Of a stretch of DNA of 17,161 nucleotides, positions 1-9,663 are shown in pieces. Under the pieces are notes generated by a model. It worked only from the letters and a program-made list of their open reading frames with translations, searched no databases and was not told the origin of the DNA. Numbering within the stretch: the first letter of the stretch is position 1; each line of letters opens with the position of its first letter. Made by a program: the position numbers and the translations under genes. The DNA is from Amoebophrya sp. AT5.2 (Eukaryota; Sar; Dinophyceae; Syndiniales; Amoebophryaceae), in the NCBI GenBank assembly GCA_005223375.1, contig RXOD01004922.1, positions 1 through 17,161 of the forward strand, in the 5' to 3' direction.

Positions 1-24
1 GGCCCCCGGGGGCCAGACGTCTGG
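1..24. repeat. Two overlapping perfect palindromes at the window edge
   Basis: Bases 1-14 (GGCCCCCGGGGGCC) and 13-24 (CCAGACGTCTGG) are each perfect palindromes and share two bases. They lie in the open frame upstream of the AMPK beta CBM48 region. They could be chance in GC-rich sequence, and what lies to the left is not visible. Confidence 0.6.
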
Positions 25-1571
25 GGGAGGACTGCAGCCGCCAGCGGCCCTCGCGGTACCGGGGTATGATGTGGGGGACCAGGGACCGCTGGACCCTCAC
101 GCCGCAGACGCGCGCAGCTCCAGCCACCAGTCCGCCGGGTCCCGCGAACCGGCGAGCGACGCAACCCGAGAAGCAACTACAGGAGCAAATAGCGCGCAAC
201 TCCAAGAACAAATGACAGCTACCAATAACGGCCTCGGGGCGAAGATGCCGATAGTGCCGGTGGTGTTCACGTGGACGCACGGGGGAAACAACGTGTTTCT
301 GATCGGGAGCTTCAACAACTGGAGCGAGAAGATCCCGATGGTGCGAAGCGGGCAGGAGTTCCACGTGGTGGTGAACCTGAAGCGGGAGGAACACCAGTAC
401 AAGTTCATCGCGGACGACCAGTGGCGGTACAGCAGTGACTACCCAATCGTCAGCGACGACCTCGGAAACATACACAACGTACAAATTGCAATTTCATTTG
501 AATACGCCGTCATCAATGGCGATGCAAGCTGGGGGGAAAACGTACTTAAGTAAAAGGGGTGGGGACTCATCTTGCGAGATTTATTGGATTTCAGTTTTGA
601 TATGTGATACTGCCATTCTTGAAAAAGGTAATGGACGTGTCCCAGTACGAGCCATATGACCTGTTCAAGATCCCGGAAAACGAGCGGCTCGACCACCCGT
701 ATTCGCAAGCCGTCCCCAACTTCGCCGACTACGCCACGGAGCCCCCCACGATCCCTTAAGAACTGTTTCTTCGAGAAAAAGCGAAAAACCGAGAGCACAT
801 GTACCCCAGTTGATGACCCTGGGGGCCGAGAAGTCCGTTGTCTGATGTCAGTGCCGATGCCCCAGCGAAGGAGAATTGATAGTCTGAAGCGAACCTCCGA
901 TTGATCCTCTCTATAGAGCTTCACTGCCCCTTTCTGCCGATGGTTTCTCCAATCGACTGAAATTACAGCTAGTTGTGCAGTGATAGCCACGAGCAGCTTG
1001 ATGGGTCACGGTGTCGGTTTAAGATCTATAGCCCAACATAGGTCGTCCGACCCTGTCTGTAATCGGGTCAGATCTACTTCGCTAGCGACGGCTGCTGGGT
1101 CGCTCTACATAGCTGGGTCTAGACTCCGGATTCGCTTACGGTTTCGATCGGCTCTAAACCTCGATCGTCCTGGCGAAGTCGGCGTTTGTGGCCGTGGACC
1201 CCCCGATTTTGAAGATGCCGCCGAACGTGCCGCTGCATTGCATCGTTTCGCACTTCTACCACGACTTCGGCCGCACGCTAAAGGGCCGGCTGCGGAGACG
1301 GGTGCATACGGCTGAAGAACAAGCCGCAGTGCTGAACGCTAACGCGAAAGCGAATGCCGGGGGAAGTAGGGAGACGATGACGACGAGCAGCAAGCCGCTG
1401 CATGTAGTGTCGCTCGCCGTAACGCACAGATTCGAGCGGCAGTTCGCGACGACGATCTTGGTCACAGATGCGGGGGATAGCTGGCCACGGCCCATAGGGG
1501 GGCGCGAAGACGGCTGGAAGTACCACGTCCCGTGCAACCCACTGATGCTCGCGTACAATTTCAAGGACTGA
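2..1571 (+). CDS. PRKAB: AMP-activated protein kinase beta subunit, 5' end unresolved
   Basis: Scaffold and glycogen-sensing subunit of the AMPK/SNF1 kinase, which responds to low cellular energy. Exon 1 ends at 478. It is open to the left window edge; the first ATG in frame is at 212, so the gene may start there or outside the window. It encodes a CBM48 module (about 230-478) with the FNNW motif at 311-322, the YKF lysine, and a second Trp at 422-424, all known sugar-contact positions in this family. A GT-AG intron (479-627, phase 0) leads to exon 2, which begins VMDVSQYEPYDLFKIP. The last exon (about 1179-1571) carries the ASC/AMPKBI domain: DPPILKMPP, VPLHCIVSHFYHD, then PLHVVSLAVTHRFERQ and a TTILV strand, ending at TGA 1569-1571. 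A low-complexity insert lies inside this domain. The exon 2 frame meets TAA at 757-759, and the link to exon 3 is unclear. The family call is firm; the middle of the model is not. Confidence 0.85.
742..1180 (+). other. Unresolved second intron region of the AMPK beta gene
   Basis: Exon 2 reads ADYATEPPTIP and then hits TAA at 757. Downstream, one frame looks coding (ELFLREKAKNREHMYP, same frame after the TAA) and then a shifted frame looks coding (QLMTLGAEKS, to 835). The hexamer GAAGTC occurs at 830-835 and again at 1175-1180. Joining the two copies gives TLGAEKSAFVAVDPPILK in frame with the last exon, which implies a 345-nt intron without GT-AG ends. A second option is a join near the C-runs at 742-747 and 1199-1204, giving YATEPPILKMPP in frame without using the intervening sequence. 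A third is a GT-AG intron 833-1178 combined with a one-base frameshift near 757. The sequence alone does not decide between them. Confidence 0.5.
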
Positions 1572-1988
1572 ATCCATATCGATGCATACCGACCGAAGAA
1601 AAGATTCTTTGGATCGGATCGATGGATGAAGAACAACAGTAAAACGGTTTGTATTTTTCGTCCTTGTCCTTCTAATCGATCTACAGATGCCAGCACTAGA
1701 TTGGAGGGTCACCAGGTCCAAGTGATGTTGGGAAGCCGAGAAGTCCCCGTCGACGCGTCGCAGTAAGCGCAGCTCCCCACGAGTACGAAGTGATCGATAA
1801 CCATCGACAAAGCTGCGACTATACGTAGCCCTCGACCATTCCTGGTGCCTCGTGGGCACATACCCGAGGCTTGTCTGTTCTTCTACTTTCTTATTCTTAC
1901 AACACCCTTCGAATAGTAGAGAGCGACGGGCAAGGCAAACGGCGCACTATCGCGATGCAGCGCGAGAGGAGCAAATCGATATGAAGCG
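1572..1988. other. Intergenic region between AMPK beta and the coiled-coil gene
   Basis: There is no convincing coding sequence here. The stretch is less GC-rich than the exons and contains several ATCGAT-type words. It presumably holds the 3' UTR of the AMPK gene and the 5' region of the next gene. No promoter motif or polyadenylation signal could be assigned. Confidence 0.5.
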
Positions 1989-2138
1989 ATGTTCAAAACC
2001 GCCCATCCGAAAACCGACGACACGGCAAAGCAGCTCCACGCAGTTCTCGTCTCTGCATCTTTCGAAAAGCTTTTAGATACCAGCAGAAACAAAAAAACCG
2101 ACGAGTTGCTTTTGGTTCGCATCGAGCGTTTTCATTCA
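1989..2138 (+). CDS. Possible extra 5' exon of the coiled-coil gene
   Basis: An ATG-started frame of 50 codons begins MFKTAHPKTDDTAKQLHAVL and ends at codon TCA 2136-2138, just before a GTACTG donor-like sequence at 2139. Joining it to an AG at 2201-2202 would remove 64 nt and enter the coiled-coil frame at GTG GAG GAG (2203), in phase. The donor resembles others in this window. The competing model starts translation at ATG 2170, which keeps the coiled-coil residues encoded by 2170-2202. Both remain possible. Confidence 0.35.
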
Positions 2139-2169
2139 GTACTGGCAGCTGCCGCAACGACAAGAAACG

Positions 2170-5021
2170 ATGTTGGCAGCGGCCCACACGCACGCTCGCG
2201 AGGTGGAGGAGAAACTGTCACTCTCGCAGCAGAGGGTCTGTGAACTTGAGACGCAGGTTAAGAACCTCCAGCTGCAGCACGAGATGGAGCAAGCAACGCT
2301 GAATCGCAAGCTGCGCACACTCAAATTCTCCCTCGGTAGAAGACAGATGAGTTTCGGAATTTTGGCGTTTTATTTTCTTCTGTGCCCCTACTTGCTTCCT
2401 GGATGGATGGATGGTTGGAATGAACACGGAGGTGAATCTACTTAGTGAGTCATCTAAAAGTCCTCCTCGGCATAGAAGTCATCTAAAGGACGGCGCTTTT
2501 CATTCTCAAGCTCAACAGGTGCCCACGCTTCGGAGCAGAGTTTCCAGGTGTCGGATCTTCGCGACGAGGTGGGAAACCTGGAGCGGAGGAATTTCGAGCT
2601 GCGCATGCAGAAGGACGCGCTGGAGAACGAGGTTTGTGAGTATATCGCCCGCCTGGACGTGTCCGAGGAGTTTCGGTGTAAATTCGACAAACAACGCGAC
2701 GAGTTCGAGTCCGAGTTCGGGGAACTGTGGGCGGAAAAGATGAAGGACTTTGAAGCACTGAAGGAAGAAAAAGAGCTGTTGCAGGTAGAATTGCGAAAAG
2801 ACCTCCTGTATATGCCTCTGACAATCCAACAGCGGCAGCGCAATGAAGGAAGCAAGAGGACGGGAAATCGTAGGCGTTTAGCGTCGCCAGTTGCGAGGAG
2901 TGAAGCAATATTGATCCCATAAACCGAGGGCTCGCTGGTTGTAGCTATGTAGGAATTGCTCATCCAGATGCAGCAAAGTCGAGGATCCGATGCTTTGGAG
3001 GTAAGGTTTTGGATGAGCTTGATCGACGGTTCGATTCCTATTTATCGATGGATATACCAACGATAATCGATAAACGACCAGGAGCAACTGCTGGCGACTT
3101 CCCGTGCGGGTGAGAACGCAGTCGCCAAGCAGGAGGTGGAGGCCGTCGAATTACAGGGGGAATTGGCGGCCACCCGGGACGAGGCCGAGTTCTGGAAGAA
3201 CAAGGCAAGTGCGATGGAGCTTTCCTGTGAGGAACAGGTACTTAGATAAAAGGCCTCCCTTGGTATACTTACAATTGTCGGTGCAGCTGCTTTCCGCACC
3301 TTTTTGGTGGCTTGAAAAGCGATCTCATCGAAATCGACGGACCGATTTGTTACTTATTCCCCAGGCCGAGGAAGCTGGTGCGCTCCGCAAGCTGCTTTTT
3401 GACGAGCGGGACCGTCAGGTGCGCGTCGTCAAGGAATTGAAGGAGGAATATTCTGACATTCTGAAAACCCGCGCCTGCCAGTACCTCGAAGACATGGACC
3501 TTTTCACCAAGATCCAGGTTTGTTCCTTCTTTATCTTCACACCACGAAAATTGAATAAGTGCCAGAAACTCCATACTGTACATTGAGTGCAGTTTTGTTT
3601 CGCTTGCGCTTCCTTTAAAAGTTTGAAGTTGGCTTAGTACGCCTTCTAGATTGATTGCTTCTAAAATAAGTATCTCCGGACTCGCCCCCCATCGCTACTC
3701 CAACAGGATCGGTTGATGCAGGACCTAACGACCGAGCGCTACCAGGCGGACGCGCGGCTGCTCTCCATCAGCGACCGGGTGCAGCTCGAGCGCGAGGCGG
3801 TGGACGTGAGGGCCGACATGCTTGCCCGGCGGCAGGTCGACGCGCGGCAGACGCTCGAGAAGCTGCACGCGGCTTTGGCCGCGCTGCTGAAGAAGCTGAG
3901 CCTGACAGCGACGAAGCGGGGCTCGGAGGAGTTTCGGGAAACCTACGCGGACATCGAAAAAAGCTCGCTGGAGGCGTACGGAGACGACGCGGAGAGCCTG
4001 GCGGAGCATGCCTTCGACGTGCTGCTGCCAAGGCTGGAAAAGCTGGTCGATAACTTCTACCGAATACACAATTGTTGCCTCTGGAGCCTGCTGCCTATAA
4101 ATATCATCTGTTTATTATTCCGCTTGCGTTCTAGTACTTCGGTTACGACTTCTACGAGGATGCGCATCATCTGTGGACCATGGAAGGACTAGTACCGGAC
4201 AACACGCCCGTGAATGAAAATATACATGAACCAAGATCGAGAATGCGGTCGCGCGTGCGGAGACTTCGTCGCATGCGACGAGCTCGGAGCTGGTGTGCGC
4301 GCGCGCGTGTCTGAGCGAGCTGGAGGATGAGAATTCAGTGCTGCAGGACGAGAACCAAAAATTGCTGCAGGACCGGTTCAAGATGAGCCTGGATCTGAAG
4401 ATGGCGGAGCAGAAATTGGATCTGGCAGGGGTAATGGCGGAGAAATCTCAATTCGCCCCCGACGATGCTCGGGGCCAACCTGGCGGCGATAATTCCTCCT
4501 CCAGTACCTCTTCGAGCGCTGCGTCTTCGTACGCGACCAGCACAAGCACAAGCCAGATTGACGCGTCCACTACGTCCGATCTGCCGGACTACAAGGACCT
4601 GCTGCGAGGCCCCTTTTCCTCGACCGCCACGTCCTTCGACGCGAACAAGTTCAAGTACGACATTTTGAAAAATAGTAGTCGCGCAGGAATGTCGGCGGGG
4701 GGTGCTGCTCCTGCGTCCTCTTCGGGGGCGTTTGCAAGCAGACACTTTTCGAAGACGTACCCCAGCAGTTGTACCAGAGAGGACGATCATTCCGTAGGGG
4801 CGGGGGAGATGGCGTCGAAGTGGACCTCGAGCAGATTCCGAGATCAGGGTAGCGGTGGGGCGGGAAAGAGTTACTACACGCCGGGGGACGACGTTTCGAC
4901 GACGCTGGAAGAGAACTACAGTTGCGAAGGTGCGGGGGTGGACTCAACGTCCTGGGTTGAGAAGAGATTCCGCCGCTTCCGAAACCCGGACTACCTCGGA
5001 GAAGCGGCGATCCGAGCGTGA
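2170..5021 (+). CDS. Coiled-coil protein, about 640 aa, seven exons
   Basis: Unrecognised protein that is mostly coiled coil. Exons: 2170-2335, 2519-2784, 3082-3237, 3365-3517, 3707-4045, 4135-4191, 4236-5021, summing to 641 codons with the stop. All six introns are GT-AG and phase-consistent (183, 297, 127, 189, 89 and 44 nt). The first about 380 residues are heptad-like, rich in Glu, Arg, Lys and Leu (for example DLRDEVGNLERRNFELRMQK). A short aromatic insert (YFGYDFYEDAHHLW) follows, then another coil (LSELEDENSVLQDENQKLL). The last about 190 residues are Ser/Thr/Gly-rich and probably disordered. No catalytic motif is seen. A basal-body, flagellar or other cytoskeletal role is only a guess from the coils. 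The start could be upstream (1989), and the end could extend to the exons at 5251-5618. The donor at 4046 (GTCGAT) is the weakest junction. Confidence 0.75.
4192..4235 (+). other. 44-nt mini-intron with GT-AG ends
   Basis: The exon reading YFGYDFYEDAHHLWTMEGL (frame of 4135) and the exon reading IENAVARAETSSHA (frame of 4236) are in different frames. Removing 4192-4235, which starts GTACCGG and ends CCAAG, joins them at a codon boundary. Its length is not a multiple of three, so retaining it would shift the frame and reach a stop at about 4312. It is the shortest intron I can support in the window. Confidence 0.7.
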
Positions 5022-5250
5022 AGCGCGTTTTTGGGGAAATTACCTTTCTCTCCTGTACGATAATCGTAGAAGACCTAGACTTCACGATCAGAGGATTCAG
5101 ATTGACCTTTATTCCTGAAAATTGCGACCTGAATTGGATTGGATTCCATTTCCTTTCCAAGCTGCATGCCATTAACCGCCCACAGAGGCGCCGAAAGTTT
5201 TATTGATTTTTTCGCCAAAAAATATTAATGTCTTTCTGCTCACGACCAAG

Positions 5251-5618
5251 ACGCAACAGCTGGCCCACCCGGTCTGTCTGCGTGGTAGGCATTTCATCAT
5301 TGACGATTTTCAAGGTATAGCGACATCATGGACAACTACTACTCACACCTTCTCCCACGCCCACCTTTACTCGGCGTCGGCCGACCATTTTTTTTGCTTA
5401 CAGATGAAGATGAGCATGAATCTTTCATGGACTTGGTCTTTAACCACCACGAAGAACGCCACAGCCACAGATTTCTCAACATATCCAGCCCGGATAAGGA
5501 CACGGACGTGCCGTTGCACTCTTTCAGGGCTCGATTTCGCGCTTGGGGGCGGCGACAACGAGAGCAGAAGTTAGCGGGTAGCGACTACCGAATAAAGATG
5601 GTTAACCAAAAACCGTAG
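5251..5618 (+). CDS. Two spliced exons, 5' end unresolved (end of coiled-coil gene or small gene)
   Basis: Exon A runs from about 5251 or 5260 (after an AG) to 5314 and reads LAHPVCLRGRHFIIDDFQ. Exon B is 5404-5618 and begins DEDEHESFMDLVFNHHEERH, ending at TAG 5616-5618. The intron 5315-5403 is canonical: donor GTATAG, then a T-rich tract and TTGCTTACAG. The junction is in phase (one base plus two). No start codon fits exon A, so an upstream exon is expected. A phase-0 donor inside the coiled-coil gene (GTTGAG at 4956) would join in frame, replacing that gene's last 21 residues, but those residues also look coding. No protein family was recognised. The tail is basic (RARFRAWGRRQREQK). Confidence 0.5.
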
Positions 5619-5621
5619 AAG

Positions 5622-6017
5622 TAGAACCCGCTGCCACGGCTTCAGTGATGAGAACGATAGTAACCAACGAATCCTCGCTAAACCACGTGTTGTCATTTAT
5701 GATTGAGGCACTCACGACCACGGGCTGCGACGTAGAGGTATTTAGTCGGTTGATTCCGAGCAAGTTGTAATCTCTCGGGCTCAAGAACATTGGGCGCCAT
5801 CGGCAACGGCACGCTCGCGGAGCCTGCAAGTCGCTGGAAGACACCGCGAGCTACGTCTACGACGAACCATGTCCTGAGGAGGTCCATCGGATGAGTAGGT
5901 GGCTTCCATAATAGGCCAGCCATCACGCGCAGCAGGACCAGGAGCTTCTTCTATCGGGCGATCGAGATCGTAGCTGCGAGCCATCTTCGCAAATCGATAG
6001 CTCGTTTTCGCGAAGCG
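5622..6017. other. Intergenic region upstream of the 87-aa gene
   Basis: No feature could be identified with confidence. Several open frames exist on the minus strand (5602-5844, 5693-5926), but they overlap each other in different frames and no family is recognised. An imperfect inverted repeat (CTTCGC around 5985, CGCGAAG around 6010) lies just before the ATG at 6018. Confidence 0.4.
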
Positions 6018-6281
6018 ATGGAGCAGATCAATTTGACGAACAAGATGCCGTCGCGGCGGGCGCCGCAGAAGGCGCGGCACCACAACATTCCGAACCTGGA
6101 GGAGAGTTTCTGGACCCGGTCGTGGGGGGCGCGCAACAAGACACACTGGTACGCGCGAAACCTCATGCGGAACGTCGCCTACTACTCCGACGAACTCCCC
6201 ACCGAGGAGGAGCCTCTAAACACAGCCGAAGACGAGGCCTTCGCCAAAGAAGAAGCGAAAAACAACAAAAAGAAAAGGTAG
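6018..6281 (+). CDS. Small hypothetical protein, 87 aa
   Basis: Single-exon frame from ATG 6018 to TAG 6279-6281. A later in-frame ATG at 6045 is an alternative start. The N-terminus is basic (MPSRRAPQKARHHN), the centre is rich in Trp, Tyr and Asn (SFWTRSWGARNKTHWYARNL), and the C-terminus is first acidic (DELPTEEE, TAEDEAF) and ends in a Lys-rich tail. The GC-rich, codon-like composition and the charge segmentation suggest a real gene, and it sits in the same orientation as its neighbours, 194 nt before the next ATG. No family was recognised. A small organelle-targeted or ribosome-associated subunit would fit the composition, but that is speculation. Confidence 0.55.
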   Translation: MEQINLTNKMPSRRAPQKARHHNIPNLEESFWTRSWGARNKTHWYARNLMRNVAYYSDELPTEEEPLNTAEDEAFAKEEAKNNKKKR

Positions 6282-6475
6282 ACTGCTTTCTTTCCTCGCG
6301 GTCGCGCCGCCTGTTCATCATGATTCTTTCCGTGGTCCATCGCGCGACGGCCGTGGTTTGCCTTCTTTACTGAGGTTGAGCGATCCGCGACCGGGAGTTT
6401 AAGGAAGAAGTTTTGTAGTTCCTGTTGCGCACAGTGTTCCTCTTATTTCTCTCTACTCGATAATATGTTGCCACA

Positions 6476-8872
6476 ATGAATCGAAGCAACGAACGCGACA
6501 GGATGAATCCCCTCGCGGGGGATTTCCCGGACGACAGCGAGGCGGAGGTGCGGCTGTTGGGCAAGAAGGAAAAAATAGTGGACTACATCCGGGACTCGCA
6601 CCTGCCACACGCCGACCCAAACGCGGACCCCAGCACACTGGAGCACGCGAACATAGTAGGTACTGTGCTGTGTTGTATGGCCATGGACATGCTCAAGAAA
6701 GTAACGCACGACCACGACCCCTCGTCCCATCGCCCCCCCCACCCACTTCAGGCGCGGAGAATTTGGCCAATACGGAGCACCAGACGCGGAAGGGGCAGGT
6801 GATCTACGGCAAGATTAAGTACCAGCTGCGGAACTTCCACGAGGCCCGGATACCGAACCGGTGGCAGACGGAGAAGCACGACGAGCTGATGGAAAAACTG
6901 CACCTGGAGAAGAACGCGATGACGGTCTCCACCCAGAACCTGCAGGACACCACGAAAACCCTGCTAAGGGACAAATACAACCTCGAACTCGCGATGGTAT
7001 CACTTTTCTAGCGATTGTGCAGCTATTGTCTTTGTCCCGTACCGACAACCTTCGAAGCGAGGCATTTACTCCATCGGATGAATGGAATAAGTATGCTTAA
7101 TTTGGCCCTGACTCAGTCAAAGTTTTGCGATACATCTGGATATTAAAACCCAGCCCCGGCGGAAGACGGACAAGCAGCTGCTGGGTCTGACTCCGATCGA
7201 GAAGATGAAGATAAGAACGGAAGAGGACAAATCGATGGCGGAGTGGGTGAAGAACTACGCCGACGTCGAACAGGCCTCCACCGAGTCGCTCACCAAGCTG
7301 CGGAAATGCCTGTACCTTATACTAACTATGTTTCCTTTAGGTTTAGCTTTGGCTTTAGCTATAGTAGTCGTAGCGCCCAGCGTCGGATGCGTCGTAGCGC
7401 CCAGGGCTCGGTTTAAGAGTAGAAGCAAGTGAGCACCTTAACTGTTCATCATGGCGCGGCTTTGCAGCCAAACCGCATAGTCGTCAACTATAGTATACAG
7501 TCCGTCGACTTCGACATTTGGATGGATTCAGATTCGCAGACTTACCCTAGTGTTCCTGGCTACTTTTACTAATTGCTGCAAATAGGTTGGAGCTAACGGA
7601 CATGAAGCACATCGCGCGCGAGTCGCAGCTGGTGCGCACTCAGAAGCTGAGCGAGGCGCTCAGCTGTACCAAGTCCGGAAAGCTGATTCGCCTCCTCATC
7701 CGCGAGCTGATCACGCTTGACTGCCCCGACATCCTGGAAAGGGTGCACAACAATCTGCAGGTATTAATTGCGAGATCATATTTTGCCGAGCATGCCGATC
7801 AGAGCTGTCTAGGACCGTCGTTTCTACTTCGGCCAGGGGTGAATATGATGACGAGACACTTAAATTGTGTGGAACAATCTTGGTCCAGATCGAGCTTTCG
7901 CTGCCGCTAAAGAAGGATCTGGTGGAGTACTGTCGCACGGAGATGCAGCTGTTCGACACGGAGTTGCACGTGGCCCGCCTCCGCAAGCTCTACCTGGGCC
8001 TCACCGGCACCTGGGGCGGCCTGAAGAGTCACGTGAACCTGCACGCAGACGTCCCAGGCAAGCGCGCGTCCTCGCTCACCGCGCTTGTCGACGGACCCAC
8101 GAGAAGTACTTACCTATGTTTTGGCTAGAAAATACAGAAGAACCGATGTTGTACAGTATAGTGCCGTAGCGTTGTATTTCAACTTCATCATTTAAGTGCA
8201 TTCTTTCAGCAGTATAGCTAATCAATGCAATCGACTTTCGAAAAATTCTGATCGGCGAACCGCAGGAGCGATGGAGGCGAATTTCGACGCGAATGCCGCG
8301 CCCGCGATTCCGGTGCCGCGGATACCGGAACGCAAGTCCCGGATGCGGGGTGAGATCGCCAACCTCGAGGAGCAGAAAAACTTTTTGCTGGACCAAATCC
8401 TCGCCTACCGCGAGAAGTTCGCGCAGACCACCATACGCAAGTACGTGCAAAAAAAGGCAAGAGCCCTGCAACCAGACCCGGACGCAATGGCCGAAGGTAC
8501 AGATCGATGATGAAAAGTTGCTACCACCGCGGCCAGGAGGATTTTTATATTTAAATAGTACCTCGCTCTACTGCTTTGTAAATCTTCGCAGGTCTGGCGG
8601 TTCTTTCGGTGCTAACGTCGGAGCAGTTCGCGCGGGAGGCACTGAGCGAGTACGACCGGGGCAACGAAATTGTGGATGCCCGACAAAGCACGGTGGGGCC
8701 GCTGCTCGTGTCCCAGGACACGCTGAACGACTTTCGCGCGCTCAACCGGACCCGCGCGATTCTGCGCGGCAACGAGCACCGCCTGCCGGCAGCGCCGCAA
8801 AGATGCTCCGTCCCGGCGCCGCGACCGAACTCCTCGCACACCGTGCTCAGGGGCCACCGGGCGTTCTCGTGA
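6476..8872 (+). CDS. Helical multi-exon protein, about 496 aa, unrecognised
   Basis: Exons: 6476-6659, 6752-6996, 7154-7311, 7586-7760, 7889-8105, 8266-8496, 8592-8872; they sum to 497 codons with the stop. All six introns are GT-AG and phase-matched (92, 157, 274, 128, 160 and 95 nt). The start ATG 6476 follows a pyrimidine-rich stretch. The protein is charged and largely helical: RLLGKKEKIVDYIRDSHL near the N-terminus, then YGKIKYQLRNFHEARIPNRW, TVSTQNLQDTTKTLLRDKYN and LTPIEKMKIRTEEDKSMAEW, and in the middle LPLKKDLVEYCRTEMQLFD. A Pro/Ala linker (NAAPAIPVPRIPERK) precedes another coil (MRGEIANLEEQKNFLLDQIL). There is no signal peptide, membrane helix or catalytic motif. The regular helical layout with conserved-looking blocks resembles axonemal or cytoskeletal proteins, but I cannot name a family. 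The C-terminus is uncertain because a last exon at 8932-9000 may replace the readthrough to TGA 8872. Confidence 0.8.
7367..7404. repeat. Direct repeat of 14 bp inside an intron
   Basis: GTCGTAGCGCCCAG occurs at 7367-7380 and again at 7391-7404 (24-bp spacing), in the 274-nt intron 7312-7585. It is preceded by a TTTAG/CTTTAG-rich stretch. It is probably a local tandem duplication. Confidence 0.7.
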
Positions 8873-8931
8873 TTTACTAGCTGATGCGATTTATCGTTAT
8901 CTACTGACACTGTTGGAATTCATTATCCCAG

Positions 8932-9000
8932 AGCATACAGAATTGGAGCGAACTGGCCGAGTTCACATGGACCCAGTTTGTTACCTCCGAGGAGTGTTGA
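8932..9000 (+). CDS. Probable alternative last exon of the preceding gene
   Basis: After ATTATCCCAG (acceptor at 8930-8931), a 22-codon frame reads IQNWSELAEFTWTQFVTSEE and ends at TGA 8998-9000. It looks coding in composition. Splicing from a GT at 8843 joins it in phase 0 (intron 89 nt) and gives a protein of 509 aa. That donor (GTGCTC) is less typical here than the GTA donors. If it is not used, the upstream gene ends at TGA 8870-8872. Confidence 0.45.
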   Translation, partial: SIQNWSELAEFTWTQFVTSEEC

Positions 9001-9663
9001 GCATATTTATAAGAGTCAACGAAACTGAGAATAGATACTAGCCGAAAATGAACGCATAGGCAGTACCGACTTTTGTATGGGCGCTGCGAAGCAGACGCAA
9101 CGTCCGACACGTGCCGCACTATAGGTACTAGGTGTACCCTTATTTTGGTTTCGATTTTTACACGGATGTCCTGCATGCTACTCGCCTTTCCTCACTGTAT
9201 CTTAGTCTGTAGATGATGTTGTACTTTGTACTTTGTGCTGTTTGATCAAGCTCGACATATTTTTCGCTCCCTTTGGACACCTTCCATTTTCGTATAGGTT
9301 GGATTTTGCATGATGGATGGAGCACGTTCATGACCCCTGAACATTGATCACCACATTAGCCCGCGGATTCCCTGCGGAGTTGCTCCGCACTTCGCCAATC
9401 GATCGAAGATACTTATTCTGCGTGGGTTCGTTATCGTTTCGAATTCGATGATTTGGGATCCTACGTACATTCTTTCATTCGTTTATCGATCGTGCCCTCG
9501 CTTCGATACGAGAGCCAGCGGAGCGACTTCGTTCGAGCAGCACCTGTGTCGGGACGATCCTGACCCATCTAAGTACAAAGAACCGTGATTTTTTTGTGGT
9601 CGTCTTCCTCGTCTATACCATAGCCTTAGATCCGTCTTATTGAAGCTCGAAGATCGCATCATC
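9001..9663. other. Intergenic region
   Basis: No coding sequence can be supported. It holds a 7-bp tandem (GTACTTT twice from 9221) and a short hairpin at 9373-9389. The stretch is less GC-rich than the exons. It should contain the 3' UTR of one gene and the promoter of the next, but no motif can be assigned. Confidence 0.5.
9373..9389. repeat. Short perfect hairpin in intergenic DNA
   Basis: TGCGGAG (9373-9379) and CTCCGCA (9383-9389) are perfect inverted repeats with a 3-nt spacer. It could be an RNA hairpin in a UTR or a chance palindrome. Confidence 0.55.

Noticed and set aside
757..759. Reassigned stop codon (TAA read as an amino acid), as known from one Amoebophrya strain
   Set aside because: The other long coding regions have no in-frame TAA, TAG or TGA, and genes end at ordinary stops, so genome-wide reassignment is not supported.
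4266..4281. Perfect 16-bp palindrome TCGTCGCATGCGACGA
   Set aside because: It lies inside a coding exon of the coiled-coil gene with GC-rich codons; no regulatory role can be argued.
5643..5650. GTGATGA resembling a C/D snoRNA C box
   Set aside because: No D box was found at a suitable distance and there is no terminal stem.
5602..5926. Minus-strand ORFs (5602-5844 and 5693-5926)
   Set aside because: Two frames overlap each other with no homology, and all supported genes are on the other strand.
7367..7404. Possible CRISPR-like repeat
   Set aside because: There are only two copies, overlapping in period, inside a spliced intron of a eukaryotic gene.
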